Below are positions 26,766-35,914 of a stretch of 64,000 nucleotides of DNA, piece after piece. Both the position numbers and the translations under genes were made by a program. Each line of letters opens with the position of its first letter. The stretch's first letter is position 1. Below the pieces are notes generated by a model. The model was not told where the DNA came from and ran no database searches. It saw only the letters and a program-made list of their open reading frames with translations. The stretch is from Thalassobacterium maritimum (GTDB lineage: Bacteria; Verrucomicrobiota; Verrucomicrobiia; Opitutales; Coraliomargaritaceae): the NCBI RefSeq assembly GCF_031127805.1, contig NZ_JARXHW010000011.1, forward strand, positions 1-64,000, given 5' to 3'.

Positions 26766-27653
26766 ATGCCTCTTAAGACTAAACATAAAATCTTGCTCGC
26801 ATCCTTCGCATTCCGCCTAGTCCAGATGACTCGGAACTTATTGGGCAAGCCCATGCAGGGCACATTTAAACGCAACACCTTCAACTGGCAACTCGACTTA
26901 AGAGAGGTCATCGACTTTATGATTTATATCTCCGGCGGCTTTGAAAGCTACCTGAGTCGCTTCATTCGACTAAATGTCCGTGAGGGAGATGTGGTGATGG
27001 ATATCGGTGCCAACATAGGAGCCCATACGCTCACGATGGGACAAAGCGTCGGTTCTAAGGGGCGTGCTTATGCAGTCGAAGCGACTGACTACGCTTACCA
27101 AAAACTAAATACCAACGTCTCGCTAAACCCTAAAATCGCGCCGCAAATCACAGCCATCCATTGCGTCCTACAAGCCAACACGGCAGACGCGAGTGATTTA
27201 CCCGACATCGGTAACGCCATCCACTCCAGCTGGCCCTTCCAATCTACGGACGAGCGCCATCCATCTCACCATGGAGTGCTGAAATCACTCGGCATCGCCG
27301 ATCGCTCTACCTTGGATCAGCTCGTAGAAAGGGAACAAATCACACAGTTGGACCTAGTGAAAATCGACGTCGACGGCCACGAGTGGGATGTGCTTTCAGG
27401 GGGCGCTTCCACATTCCAACAACTACGTCCCGTGATTTTGATGGAGCTCGCGACCGATTATAATGAATCGGAGCATGCCCGTGGCTTCAAAAGCATTCAT
27501 CGCTTCCTGACTGATCTGAACTATACCTTCTACGATTTTAAGGGCAAAGCCTTACCAACTAAGCCCCAAGCTCTCGCCGCGACGATCCCTCCTGGTAGCA
27601 GTCGCAACGTGGTCGCCCTTCCGAACGCTTCAAGAAGCATACAATATCTGTAA
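26766..27653 (+). CDS. FkbM family methyltransferase
   Basis: This SAM-dependent enzyme of the FkbM family probably O-methylates a sugar or related metabolite. The 295-residue protein shows motif I as VVMDIGANIGAHTLTMG around residue 80 and the family signature LDLVKIDVDGHEWDVLSGG near 200. No signal peptide is evident. It lies beside a methyltransferase-glycosyltransferase fusion and 15 bases ahead of a multi-pass membrane protein with which it is probably cotranscribed, suggesting a surface-glycan modification cluster. Confidence 0.88.
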   Translation: MPLKTKHKILLASFAFRLVQMTRNLLGKPMQGTFKRNTFNWQLDLREVIDFMIYISGGFESYLSRFIRLNVREGDVVMDIGANIGAHTLTMGQSVGSKGRAYAVEATDYAYQKLNTNVSLNPKIAPQITAIHCVLQANTADASDLPDIGNAIHSSWPFQSTDERHPSHHGVLKSLGIADRSTLDQLVEREQITQLDLVKIDVDGHEWDVLSGGASTFQQLRPVILMELATDYNESEHARGFKSIHRFLTDLNYTFYDFKGKALPTKPQALAATIPPGSSRNVVALPNASRSIQYL

Positions 27654-27668
27654 ATACCCCAGACCGGC

Positions 27669-29519
27669 ATGTCTCTTACACGTAAATCAATGCTTCAGCT
27701 CATACTGGCGATCACCGCTTCGGCTGTCGCATTGCTGATCCCTCTTCAGATTGCCACAGAATCGCAAAACGTTCTTTTCGTAAAAAATTACAGCTACTGG
27801 GCACTGGCAGCCACCAGTCTTCTTTTCTTGTGTTTTTTGGTTCAATCGCGCCCCATCAGCTCTTGGGACGAGTTAAAACTAAAAACCAAAAAGCATACGC
27901 TCGGGATACTGGTTATTTTTGCGGCGACCGCGTATCTACACCTGCATGTAGATCGAGGATTTAAGATTCTAAATGATGAACCCGTAATTAGCTCAACCGC
28001 TAAGAACATGTATACCGACCACATCTCTTACGTGCCAGTGGTCACGCATGTGGTCAGCGGCCGCGAGATTACCAAGATAGGCTTCGTCGACAAGCGACCT
28101 GGATTCTTTCCTTTTGCACTCTCAATCGTACATAGCTTAACAGCTTACCGTCCTGAAAACGTTTTTTGGCTCAACTCAGCCCTCACCTGCCTGCTGCTAG
28201 CTCTAGTCTATTTAATAGTGAATCGCAGCGTCGGAAAGCAATACGGCATACTCAGCGTATTGCTCCTGAGCAGCTTACCTCTACTCGCTCAGAATACCAA
28301 CGGCGGCGGTTACGAACTCATGAATCTCTGCCTCATTAGTGGGCTAGCGCTTTCAGGGCTCAACTATTTACGCAAACCCGACACCGAAGGACTCAACCTA
28401 CTGATCATTACCTCCATCCTGTTGGCCAACAATCGCTACGAATCGATTCTATACGTAACAGTCCCAGCGATGCTTTTCCTAATAAAAACTTATCGCGAAA
28501 AGTCTCTATCGCTCACTTGGTTCAGTATATTTAGCCCCTTGCTACTCATCGTCCCCCTATCGTCATACGATGTCTTTCAAAGCAATCCCACATTCATTCA
28601 GACTAGCAGCGAAAACTTCTTCAGCTTGCGGCACTTAGCAGAAAACTTGGCACATGCTATCGCCTACCTATTTGAAACAAATGCCACTGAATCCAACTCT
28701 ATCCTACTCAGTACGAGCGGTATAATCGCGAGCCTTTTTCTCGCACTCCAAGTCGTTCGCCGCTGCAAGTTTTTCATCCAGCAGGATACGGGCTTAACGG
28801 TTCTGTTGTGCATTTCGCTAGTCGTTGCAGTCAACACAACACTCGCCCTTTGTTGTTATTGGGGCAAGTGGACCGATCCGACAACATCACGCTTCTCGCT
28901 CCCCTTCCAACTCTTCCTAGTATTTAGCATACCGCTGGTATTAAAATACGATTTTAAACGCACATCTCCGCCGGCATGGATGACAGTCGCCGTACTATTT
29001 TTTATCGTCAGTATCACTAGCCCACATTCCGCAGCGCTGAATCGACAGAAGGATTTGGTGAGTATGAACACTCTCACTCAATTAATTGAATGGGTGCAAA
29101 GTCAGCCTGCAGACGAAGCCAACCTATATATTAGTAGCCATTCAATAGCGCTCGCCCTCTACGGCAATGCATCCATACCCATTGAATTGGCCAACTCAAT
29201 GCCTGAAAGAGTCATCTGGACAAGTGAAGCTTCAATATACAAGCAGGTCTACGCGGCTGAGCTACTATACAACGATGGAAATAATTCTTATCCAAGCACT
29301 GAGCGTGCCCTCAGCTCACGATTCATCACACAGACGGTCCACGAAGAATTGATTGATATTAATCTGCGACTACGAATCGTAAGAATACTAGAGGTGAGCC
29401 CATCTCTAGCAGCACCAGCAAACTCCTTGAAAAACCTACCCGCTGCCTCGCCAGATCCGAATGCATCGCCACTTGAGCAGGAAGCTTACTTGTATCATTC
29501 ACTCCCGCTTCCCCAATAA
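27669..29519 (+). CDS. Multi-pass membrane glycosyltransferase-like protein (GT39/ArnT-like)
   Basis: The 616-residue protein has about eleven to twelve hydrophobic segments up to residue 450, then a soluble C-terminal part. The early loop contains HVDRGFKILNDEPVISSTA, which resembles the acidic catalytic loop of GT-C enzymes such as ArnT/PMT, and VDKRPGFFPFALSIVHSL is like the following conserved loop. I infer transfer of a lipid-linked sugar on the periplasmic side. It follows the FkbM gene by 15 bases and is followed by an intrinsic terminator. The segment is visibly richer in A+T than its neighbours. The exact family is uncertain. Confidence 0.65.
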   Translation: MSLTRKSMLQLILAITASAVALLIPLQIATESQNVLFVKNYSYWALAATSLLFLCFLVQSRPISSWDELKLKTKKHTLGILVIFAATAYLHLHVDRGFKILNDEPVISSTAKNMYTDHISYVPVVTHVVSGREITKIGFVDKRPGFFPFALSIVHSLTAYRPENVFWLNSALTCLLLALVYLIVNRSVGKQYGILSVLLLSSLPLLAQNTNGGGYELMNLCLISGLALSGLNYLRKPDTEGLNLLIITSILLANNRYESILYVTVPAMLFLIKTYREKSLSLTWFSIFSPLLLIVPLSSYDVFQSNPTFIQTSSENFFSLRHLAENLAHAIAYLFETNATESNSILLSTSGIIASLFLALQVVRRCKFFIQQDTGLTVLLCISLVVAVNTTLALCCYWGKWTDPTTSRFSLPFQLFLVFSIPLVLKYDFKRTSPPAWMTVAVLFFIVSITSPHSAALNRQKDLVSMNTLTQLIEWVQSQPADEANLYISSHSIALALYGNASIPIELANSMPERVIWTSEASIYKQVYAAELLYNDGNNSYPSTERALSSRFITQTVHEELIDINLRLRIVRILEVSPSLAAPANSLKNLPAASPDPNASPLEQEAYLYHSLPLPQ

Positions 29520-29727
29520 TACGAGGCAATCTCGGCCCCCTTCAACACCTAAAGACTTGTGCTACCCAATCGAAAAAAGTTTGGTCCTAATAGATATGTC
29601 TTTTGTAACCTCGGTTCTCGCCTGTCCTAAGCTCGTCGAAAGGGGAACCGGGGCGATACCGATCGCCCCCCCGAAACAAAGTTTCGAGGCTACGCAAAGC
29701 CCAAGCTGATAGATCATATATTCTTAG
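29520..29727. other. Intergenic region with REP-like hairpins
   Basis: No gene is visible. The stretch holds a GGTTC...GAACC inverted pair (about 29614-29649), a perfect eight-pair hairpin GGGGCGAT-ACCG-ATCGCCCC (about 29650-29669) and a CGAAAC-AAA-GTTTCG hairpin. Read on the minus strand, the last one begins with GTAG at 29693 and so looks like a REP unit. Confidence 0.55.
29672..29693 (-). repeat. REP-like hairpin with GTAG foot
   Basis: On the minus strand GTAGCCT leads into CGAAAC-TTT-GTTTCG followed by a G run. The foot plus hairpin layout matches the other REP-like units in this window, though the stem sequence differs. Confidence 0.5.
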
Positions 29728-29756
29728 AAGTGGTATGAATCATACCACTTTTTTTT
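29728..29756 (+). terminator. Rho-independent terminator after the glycan gene pair
   Basis: AAGTGGTATG at 29728-29737 pairs perfectly with CATACCACTT at 29741-29750 around a three-base loop, followed by more T (29751-29756). Rightward transcription of the FkbM and membrane glycosyltransferase genes would end here. Confidence 0.88.
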
Positions 29757-29793
29757 CGAATCGGCATCACTGGTATTCCCTGCAGCTAGACAC

Positions 29794-29821
29794 AAAAAAA
29801 GCCGCCTGAAATCAGGCGGCT
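29794..29821 (-). terminator. Rho-independent terminator of the pseudopilin gene
   Basis: AGCCGCCTGA at 29800-29809 pairs with TCAGGCGGCT at 29812-29821, and seven T follow on the minus strand (29800-29794). It lies 32 bases after the pseudopilin stop. Confidence 0.9.
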
Positions 29822-29852
29822 AGAAAGTTAAAAAAATAACTAAGTAAGTTGA

Positions 29853-30197
29853 TTAGAATTCAACTGAAACGTCGCCAGGAGCACCACCTGTTGCACTGAT
29901 GTCGGTGCCGCTAGAAATGGTAGCGTCGTATGTTTCGCCAGCAACTGGGTTCAGAGTCTTAACATACTTGTCTTGACCAACAAGCTCAGCAGTTTGCACT
30001 TCAGTCAGACCGTTCTCGATGAAGTATTGGTCTGCAGCAGAAGCAAGTTGGCGAAGGTTATTTGTGATGGCCTTAGTTTGTGAAGTTTCACGAACTTTTT
30101 GGAAAGCAGGAATCGCCATAGCAGCGAGAAGACCGATGATAACAACAACGATCATGATTTCGACGAGTGTGAACCCTTTTTTGTTTTGTGTGCTCAT
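29853..30197 (-). CDS. Type II secretion/type IV pilus-like pseudopilin
   Basis: The 114-residue product starts MSTQNKKGFTLVEIMIVVVI, a textbook class III leader with prepilin peptidase cleavage between Gly8 and Phe9 and Glu5 of the mature protein intact. The hydrophobic helix continues to about residue 30, followed by a short globular part without cysteines. Size and form suggest a GspG-like or stand-alone pseudopilin. No other secretion or pilus gene is nearby. An AT-rich promoter-like stretch with TATAAT (minus strand, 30227-30222) lies 25 bases upstream, and a strong terminator follows, so it is probably a single-gene, well-expressed unit. Confidence 0.92.
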   Translation of the reverse strand: MSTQNKKGFTLVEIMIVVVIIGLLAAMAIPAFQKVRETSQTKAITNNLRQLASAADQYFIENGLTEVQTAELVGQDKYVKTLNPVAGETYDATISSGTDISATGGAPGDVSVEF

Positions 30198-30366
30198 AAT
30201 GATATTAGTTTAGTATAATGTATTATATATTCTGTCGGGAAGAATTCCCCGAGCATCACAAACAAAAGACAAAAGTACGAAATACCCAAGTAAAAACGAT
30301 GCAGCCCAAAGGTTTAACAAAGTTTTTAACAAAGAAGAATAGCCTACCGAAGCCCTCCCCCCGAGA

Positions 30367-31395
30367 TTAACGATCAGAAGGTTCGACATCGGGATAATGC
30401 GTCGCAAATACCATCTTCCCGCCCGAGGAAGGTACCACCGAGTCCACTTCAACCCGGACCTCATGTCCGATCCACTTACGCGCGTTATTGACCACCAGCA
30501 TCGAGCCATCTGGCAGGTAACCAATCGCTTGGCCCGAATCCTTACCTGGCCGAACAAGCTCCACATTGACCCGCGTACCGACAGAGACCTCCTGGTTGAG
30601 AGCTTTGACTAAAGAGGTGATATTTAACCAATCCACACCATGAAACTCCGCCATTTTGGCTAAATTGTAATCTGTAGTCAGCAATTTAGCGTTCATCGAC
30701 TCCGCAATATAAACCAACTTAGAGTCCACTGCTTTACGATCAGGCACGGAGCTCTCATGGATACGTAAATCGACATGCTTCATCTTACGAATGCGATTGA
30801 GCACATCCAGGCCTTTACGCCCTTTTTCCTTACGTGCCGTTTCACTCGAATCAGCCACAACCTGCAATTCATCCAGCACGAAACGGGGAACCACCATCGC
30901 ATAGCCAAACCACCGGCTTTCACAAATCGCAGCAATGCGTCCGTCAATCAATGCACTCGTATCCACCACAACGATCGAAGACTCTACATTTTGCGCACTA
31001 AAACGGACATATGGAATGACAAGGTTGAACTCGTCTCGACCGCGTAGAGCCACCACGGTCGCCAAATACATCGAAATCACATAAAGCGCTAGACGTGATA
31101 AAAACAAAGTTTCGGCCAAATCAGGATCAGCTTCAAGCGGCTCAAACAAAGGCGAGCTAGAGATCAAATAGGCAATCAAGCCCCCCACGGCTAAACCGAA
31201 AGTAATCGCTGATAGCCCACGCAGTGAAAAGCCCTCCAGCATAACATCGGTCAAAATGACAAGAACAGCCAAACTGATACCAACAAAAAGCACCGGCATC
31301 AAAGTCCAACCGTCAGTGACGTAACTCAACAGTACACACCCCAACACACTGACGATCAGGAAGAAAATTCTAACAATTATGATTGTTTTATTCAT
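30367..31395 (-). CDS. Membrane PIN-TRAM domain protein (YacL-like)
   Basis: The 342-residue protein has four membrane segments in the first 125 residues, then a cytosolic PIN nuclease-like domain (from VVDTSALIDGRI, with conserved Asp, to LLTTDYNLAKMA) and a C-terminal TRAM domain of about 60 residues, recognisable in GTRVNVELVRPGKDSGQAIG. This is the architecture of Bacillus YacL-type proteins, whose substrate is not well defined; an RNase role is plausible by family. It starts 15 bases after a 50-residue membrane protein gene. Confidence 0.9.
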   Translation of the reverse strand: MNKTIIIVRIFFLIVSVLGCVLLSYVTDGWTLMPVLFVGISLAVLVILTDVMLEGFSLRGLSAITFGLAVGGLIAYLISSSPLFEPLEADPDLAETLFLSRLALYVISMYLATVVALRGRDEFNLVIPYVRFSAQNVESSIVVVDTSALIDGRIAAICESRWFGYAMVVPRFVLDELQVVADSSETARKEKGRKGLDVLNRIRKMKHVDLRIHESSVPDRKAVDSKLVYIAESMNAKLLTTDYNLAKMAEFHGVDWLNITSLVKALNQEVSVGTRVNVELVRPGKDSGQAIGYLPDGSMLVVNNARKWIGHEVRVEVDSVVPSSGGKMVFATHYPDVEPSDR

Positions 31396-31410
31396 ATCAC
31401 AAACAAGGGG

Positions 31411-31563
31411 CTAGGAGCCATCAAAACTGATCACCCCCGTCAGCCAAAGTAGTAAGAAAGGCAGCAGCATCAGGACCGCCATCGCGATATAAATAAAGCG
31501 CACAGCGCGCCGCGCCTGAGGCGGCAGCTCGCGATGTCTCGGGGCTGGATCGTTCGATTCCAT
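31411..31563 (-). CDS. Small single-span membrane protein, unrecognised
   Basis: ATG at 31563 to TAG at 31411 encodes 50 residues, beginning MESNDPAPRHRELPPQ and followed by a basic stretch and a 20-residue hydrophobic helix with AMAVLMLLPFLLLWLTG. The pattern predicts an N-in single-pass inner-membrane protein. It ends 15 bases before the PIN-TRAM gene on the same strand, so the two are probably cotranscribed. I do not recognise a family. The reading frame, positive-inside charge pattern and tight spacing support a real gene. Confidence 0.65.
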   Translation of the reverse strand: MESNDPAPRHRELPPQARRAVRFIYIAMAVLMLLPFLLLWLTGVISFDGS

Positions 31564-31625
31564 CTGCTATAGAGAAGACATCTAAGCAAGCTTAGCAACG
31601 AGAAGTTAACAGGAAAACTCGGTTT

Positions 31626-33380
31626 TTAATCAACTTTTACAACAACGCGAAAGCCCGTCAGACGATTACGCTCACCGCGCGGCGCCTCGCGAATGGGCAC
31701 GCTAAAGATAGACTCAAGCCGATCCTGGGCATGCCCCCCAATGTGGCGCGCGTCTTCAGTATCGAAGCGATCAATCGACTCCAGCCACTCACTCACATTT
31801 CCCAATAGATCATAGAAACCACTAGCAAAAGGCTTCTTAGTCGCCACTGCTTGCGGCACACTTTCTGCATTCGAAACACTCCAAACCAGGTCTTCTAATA
31901 CGACGTAGCGTAAAGGCCCCAATGCCTGTCGAAACTCATGCTCCGTCGGCAACCGTACCGAATCCCCCAAGATCCAAGTCAGCCGTTCGCAGAAGTTCTT
32001 GGCCTCCACCCAGCTTACAGAATCCACTGGACGCACATCTCCCTTATTACGGCTAGGGTTGGTCCCCATAATGAGCGAGTACAGCGCCTGTGGCACCTCC
32101 GTCCGCAGCATACGCCAACCATCGACTTCAGGGATCGGAAGCAGAGCGTCATAAATACGGTCCTGAATAAAGCCTAAGTCATTTTGAACGAGATTCAAAT
32201 AACGAACCTTCAACTGAAGATCCTCGTCATTAAGCGAACTCCGCGGGAAGGCCTCCTCCATCTGCTTAATGTCACGTCGCAGCGCCGCAATAACTTCTGC
32301 AGCCTCGTATGTGCGACGCTCAGCCAGCAACTTTTTCATCAAATCATGATTGCGCTCAATCTCGAGCCCGAGCTCGAAACTTTCGGCCGTCTGACTCTTA
32401 CGCTGATACTCTGAGACACGCTCCGAGGAAGCATACGGACTGTCACGATAGGCCTCATTCAACTGACGCTGCAGTCGAGAGGCTTCTAAGTAGAGTGCGG
32501 CCGCTTCCAAATTCTCATTCGCCGCACGTCGCTCATCCGCCAACTGCACAACTCGCTGCACTTCCACGTAACTCTGTCCTGACCGAATCCCGACCAACTT
32601 CACGCGCAAACGCTCTAATCGAGCTACGCTGGACTGATTGGTGCCGCGGTATTCACGGTTCAACTGATCCTGCAGCGCCATCGCTTGCTGCAAGCGCTCT
32701 TCTGCCGCCCCCCACTCCTTAGCCTCAATAAAGACATCGGCTTCTTCTTCCAGCTCAAGACTTCGCTGCAGCAGAGGCACCGCCATCAAATAACGCGCCT
32801 GTCGTTCCAAACGGGTGGCACGTCCCACATCGTAGGCAGAACTCTCAGGAAAGCTCTCATTTACCTGTCGCTGCTTTTGATAAGCTTCACGGAACTTAAT
32901 CCGCGCATTCTCATAATCCTTCTCTGCCACCAAGGCCACTGCTTCCCCTTCGAGATCCAGACTCTCTAAGCGCAGCGGCTCTGCGGCCAAATTATGATAA
33001 CGCTCCCTCAAATTAACCAGCCTCTTTTGCGCTTCAGAGTCGACTCCCGAGATCTGCGACAGATACGACTCCTGCTTATCAAGTGCCCCCTTTAAAAGTA
33101 AGATGTCCTCAGCTTCCGGAGCCCGCAGCGCAAGCGCATCCTCAAACTGAGACTCTAAGGCCAAGCTCTCCGCTTGCAAAGCCTTGACCGATTCCGGCAC
33201 TTCCAAGCTGTAATCAAAATTACGATAATCAACATCCTTAGGCCCGAGTTGGCTCAAGAACCAAAAACCACCTAAAACCGCGAGTGCGAGCACGACGATT
33301 AACAGCCCGAAAACGAACTTTTTAATGCCATTCGATTGATGAGGAAGGTGTCGCTTAGAAGACTTCTTAAATTTTGCCAT
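31626..33380 (-). CDS. Membrane-anchored helical protein with C-terminal SUMF1-like domain
   Basis: The 584-residue protein has a basic N-terminus, one membrane helix (about residues 25-47), then some 370 residues of repeated heptad-like helices with recurring A-x-L-Y-x-E/R-Q-L-N-E-x-Y/F-R units (for example QRQVNESFPESSAYDVGRA), and a C-terminal SUMF1/FGE-like fold from about 425 (VDSVSWVEAKNFCERL, LPTEHEFRQAL, LLGNVSEWLE). The catalytic cysteines of true formylglycine-generating enzymes are not visible, so binding rather than catalysis is likely. It probably sits in the periplasm. A second SUMF1-like protein occurs at 43214-44899. Confidence 0.8.
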   Translation of the reverse strand: MAKFKKSSKRHLPHQSNGIKKFVFGLLIVVLALAVLGGFWFLSQLGPKDVDYRNFDYSLEVPESVKALQAESLALESQFEDALALRAPEAEDILLLKGALDKQESYLSQISGVDSEAQKRLVNLRERYHNLAAEPLRLESLDLEGEAVALVAEKDYENARIKFREAYQKQRQVNESFPESSAYDVGRATRLERQARYLMAVPLLQRSLELEEEADVFIEAKEWGAAEERLQQAMALQDQLNREYRGTNQSSVARLERLRVKLVGIRSGQSYVEVQRVVQLADERRAANENLEAAALYLEASRLQRQLNEAYRDSPYASSERVSEYQRKSQTAESFELGLEIERNHDLMKKLLAERRTYEAAEVIAALRRDIKQMEEAFPRSSLNDEDLQLKVRYLNLVQNDLGFIQDRIYDALLPIPEVDGWRMLRTEVPQALYSLIMGTNPSRNKGDVRPVDSVSWVEAKNFCERLTWILGDSVRLPTEHEFRQALGPLRYVVLEDLVWSVSNAESVPQAVATKKPFASGFYDLLGNVSEWLESIDRFDTEDARHIGGHAQDRLESIFSVPIREAPRGERNRLTGFRVVVKVD

Positions 33381-33511
33381 AAGTAAATTGGGGCTGGCGC
33401 TGTAAAAATTGCCTGCCTTAAATGACTCGCAGCTACCGACGCCGCAAGGCTAAAGGCACAGAGACGCACTCTTGATCATCCAGCTGCAGAATTATTTTGT
33501 CATCTTCATCC

Positions 33512-34339
33512 ATGTTTCAACAAATTACCATACTTGGACCTGGCCTTTTGGGCGCATCCCTCGCACTGGCACTTAAAGAGCGTGGGCTCTGCCAGCGCAT
33601 ACATGCATGGTCCCGTCGAGCTGAAACGCGCGCTCAAGCACTCGACACGCAGTGGTGCGACGCTGTATTTGAGCAAGCTGAACTGGCCTGTGCCGAGAGT
33701 GAACTGGTCGTAATTTGCACCCCCGTTGAAACCATCGTCCCTCTACTAGAAAAAGTCGCGCCTGCCCTCCCACCAAACTGCCTCGTGACCGATGTAGGCA
33801 GCACCAAAAGTCTGATTTGCCGCGAGGCCCGCGCCACCGAGGTGAATTTCATCGGCTCCCACCCAATGGCTGGCTCGGAACGCACTGGTATGGCACACGC
33901 CCGCGCAGACCTCTTTGAAGGCGCCGCCTGCATCCTGACCCCAGTCGATCCAGCCTCAGACATCACAGGTCTGCAACAACTCTGGCAAGCCATTGGCATG
34001 CAAGTCACCATTTGCAGCCCAGAACAGCACGACGAAATCGTAGCCCACATTAGCCACCTGCCCCACCTGCTCGCCTCCAGCCTCTGCAGCTACCTAGCGG
34101 GAAAAGATCCTGACTGGAAGCAACTAGCTGGCGGAGGCCTACGAGATAGCACACGTGTGGCCGCGGGCGATCCCACCTTGTGGAAACAAATCCTCGAACA
34201 AAACCGTGAAGAAGTCTTACGCGCCATCGATGGCTTCGAAAACGAACTCCACTCCCTCAAAGCGGCCCTACTCAACCAAGACAGCCCTGCCCTCATCAAA
34301 CAATTAGAACGCGGCAAACAATACCGCGATCAACTCTAG
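33512..34339 (+). CDS. tyrA: Prephenate/arogenate dehydrogenase
   Basis: This NAD(P)-dependent enzyme oxidatively decarboxylates prephenate (or arogenate) for tyrosine synthesis. ATG 33512 gives 275 residues starting MFQQITILGPGLLGASLALAL, the Rossmann dinucleotide motif; a TTG five codons earlier is possible but less likely. The active-site region GSHPMAGSERTGM and the helical C-terminal domain with AHISHLPHLLAS are typical. No ACT domain is attached. It is followed by aroA after 70 bases, forming an aromatic amino-acid pair. Confidence 0.94.
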   Translation: MFQQITILGPGLLGASLALALKERGLCQRIHAWSRRAETRAQALDTQWCDAVFEQAELACAESELVVICTPVETIVPLLEKVAPALPPNCLVTDVGSTKSLICREARATEVNFIGSHPMAGSERTGMAHARADLFEGAACILTPVDPASDITGLQQLWQAIGMQVTICSPEQHDEIVAHISHLPHLLASSLCSYLAGKDPDWKQLAGGGLRDSTRVAAGDPTLWKQILEQNREEVLRAIDGFENELHSLKAALLNQDSPALIKQLERGKQYRDQL

Positions 34340-34409
34340 CTCATCGCCCCGAACTTGGCACACAAGCTTATCACCGCACCGCGCATCTTATATTCCGCAG
34401 CTCAACGAC

Positions 34410-35771
34410 ATGTCCGACCCACTACCAATCCAGCCTTTCACACAAGCCGTCGATTCCAGCATTGAGCTGCCCGGCTCCAAGAGCATCACCAACCGTGCAC
34501 TGATCCTCGCCGCACTGGCAAACGGCACCACCCGTCTCGAAGGCGCACTCTTCAGCCGCGATACCCGTATCATGCTAGCCGCGCTGGAGACACTCGGCTT
34601 CCAAGTCAGCGCCGACGAAGCGGCCCACACCATTACCGTACGCGGCGAAGGCGGCTCCATCCCCGTCAAAGAAGCGGAGCTCCACATTGGCAACGCTGGC
34701 ACGGCGGCACGCTTTCTCACTGCCTTTCTCGCACTCGCCGAAGGCGGCAGCTACAAGCTCGACGGCGACCCCGCCATGCGCGAGCGCCCCATGGCGGGCC
34801 TGCTCGACGCACTAGTCGCGCTCGACGCTGCAGAATTTGAATTTCACGGTGAAGCGGGCCATTTCCCTTTCACCCTCAAAGCCAAGGGCTATCGCGGTGG
34901 CTCGGTCGAGGTCGACGCCAGCAGCAGCAGTCAAATCCTATCCGCACTGCTCCTCTCCGCCCCCGCTGGCAGCGCCCCCACCACGCTCAGCTGCCCCAAC
35001 GTGCGCCCCTTCTATGTCGCGATCACACTCAAACTGCGCGAAGCCTTCGGCGCCCAAGCTCTCGAAGCCGACGACACCGGCAGCTACACCCTGGAGCCCA
35101 CTCAATACAGCAGCCCCGGCAGCTACGCCATCGAGCCCGATCTCTCCGCAGCCAGCTACTTTCTGGCACTCACCCTGATCCAAGGCGGCACACTCAAAAT
35201 CCCCAAGGTCGGCAACGATCCGCTGCAAGGCGATGCCCACTTCGTGGACGTGCTCAGTCATCACGGCTTGCGCGTGGATGCCGAGAACAACGAATGGACC
35301 GTTGCCTGCACCGATCCGCGCGACATCCAGCGCGGCCACCGCGAGATCGACTTCAACACCATCTCCGACACTTTTCTGACCTACGCGGCGATCGCTCCCC
35401 TACTCGGCGGCTCCGTGCGCATCTGCGGCATTGGGCACACCCGCCTACAAGAGACCGACCGCATCGCCGGCATGGCTGCGGAGCTCTCCAAGCTGGGGCA
35501 ACTCGTCAAAGAAGAGCCCGAGGCCCTCACCGTATCGATCAAGCCCAACGAACTACGCGCCCGCGCACTCAAGGCCCGCAACGAGGGCAAACTGCTGACC
35601 ATAGACACCTACGAGGACCACCGCTTCGCGATGAGTTTCGGCATCCTCGGCAGTTTCGACCTACTCGAAGACGGCCAGCCCTGGCTGGCGATCAACGATC
35701 CCGCCTGCTGCGGTAAAACCTTCCCCAATTTCTTCGAGGCCCTGGAGACGATGCGTGCAGCCAGCAGTTAA
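34410..35771 (+). CDS. aroA: 3-phosphoshikimate 1-carboxyvinyltransferase (EPSP synthase)
   Basis: AroA joins PEP and shikimate 3-phosphate in the sixth step of the shikimate pathway. The 453-residue enzyme carries GSKSITNRALILAALA at the N-terminus, the HIGNAGTAARFLTAFLAL motif near residue 90, the arginine-containing DPAMRERPMAGLLDAL near 118, and DTYEDHRFAMSFGILG near the end. These are the standard substrate-binding elements. It lies downstream of tyrA on the same strand. Codon choice is noticeably GC-rich compared with tyrA. Confidence 0.97.
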   Translation: MSDPLPIQPFTQAVDSSIELPGSKSITNRALILAALANGTTRLEGALFSRDTRIMLAALETLGFQVSADEAAHTITVRGEGGSIPVKEAELHIGNAGTAARFLTAFLALAEGGSYKLDGDPAMRERPMAGLLDALVALDAAEFEFHGEAGHFPFTLKAKGYRGGSVEVDASSSSQILSALLLSAPAGSAPTTLSCPNVRPFYVAITLKLREAFGAQALEADDTGSYTLEPTQYSSPGSYAIEPDLSAASYFLALTLIQGGTLKIPKVGNDPLQGDAHFVDVLSHHGLRVDAENNEWTVACTDPRDIQRGHREIDFNTISDTFLTYAAIAPLLGGSVRICGIGHTRLQETDRIAGMAAELSKLGQLVKEEPEALTVSIKPNELRARALKARNEGKLLTIDTYEDHRFAMSFGILGSFDLLEDGQPWLAINDPACCGKTFPNFFEALETMRAASS

Positions 35772-35806
35772 ACGAACAATCTAGAGCAGCCATTCTCCAT
35801 CAATGC

Positions 35807-35825
35807 CTATGCTCATAGAGCATAG
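35807..35825. other. Perfect hairpin after aroA
   Basis: CTATGCTC-ATA-GAGCATAG gives an eight-pair stem 36 bases past the aroA stop, but without a T tract on either side. It could help end the aroA transcript or stabilise its 3' end; I do not call it an intrinsic terminator. Confidence 0.45.
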
Positions 35826-35914
35826 AACCTAGCTGCCGAGCCACTTCTCAGACGCGGTGTTCACCCATGCGTCGCTTATTGACGGCCCAGAGCCTTCGCA
35901 GGCAGACTCAACAA

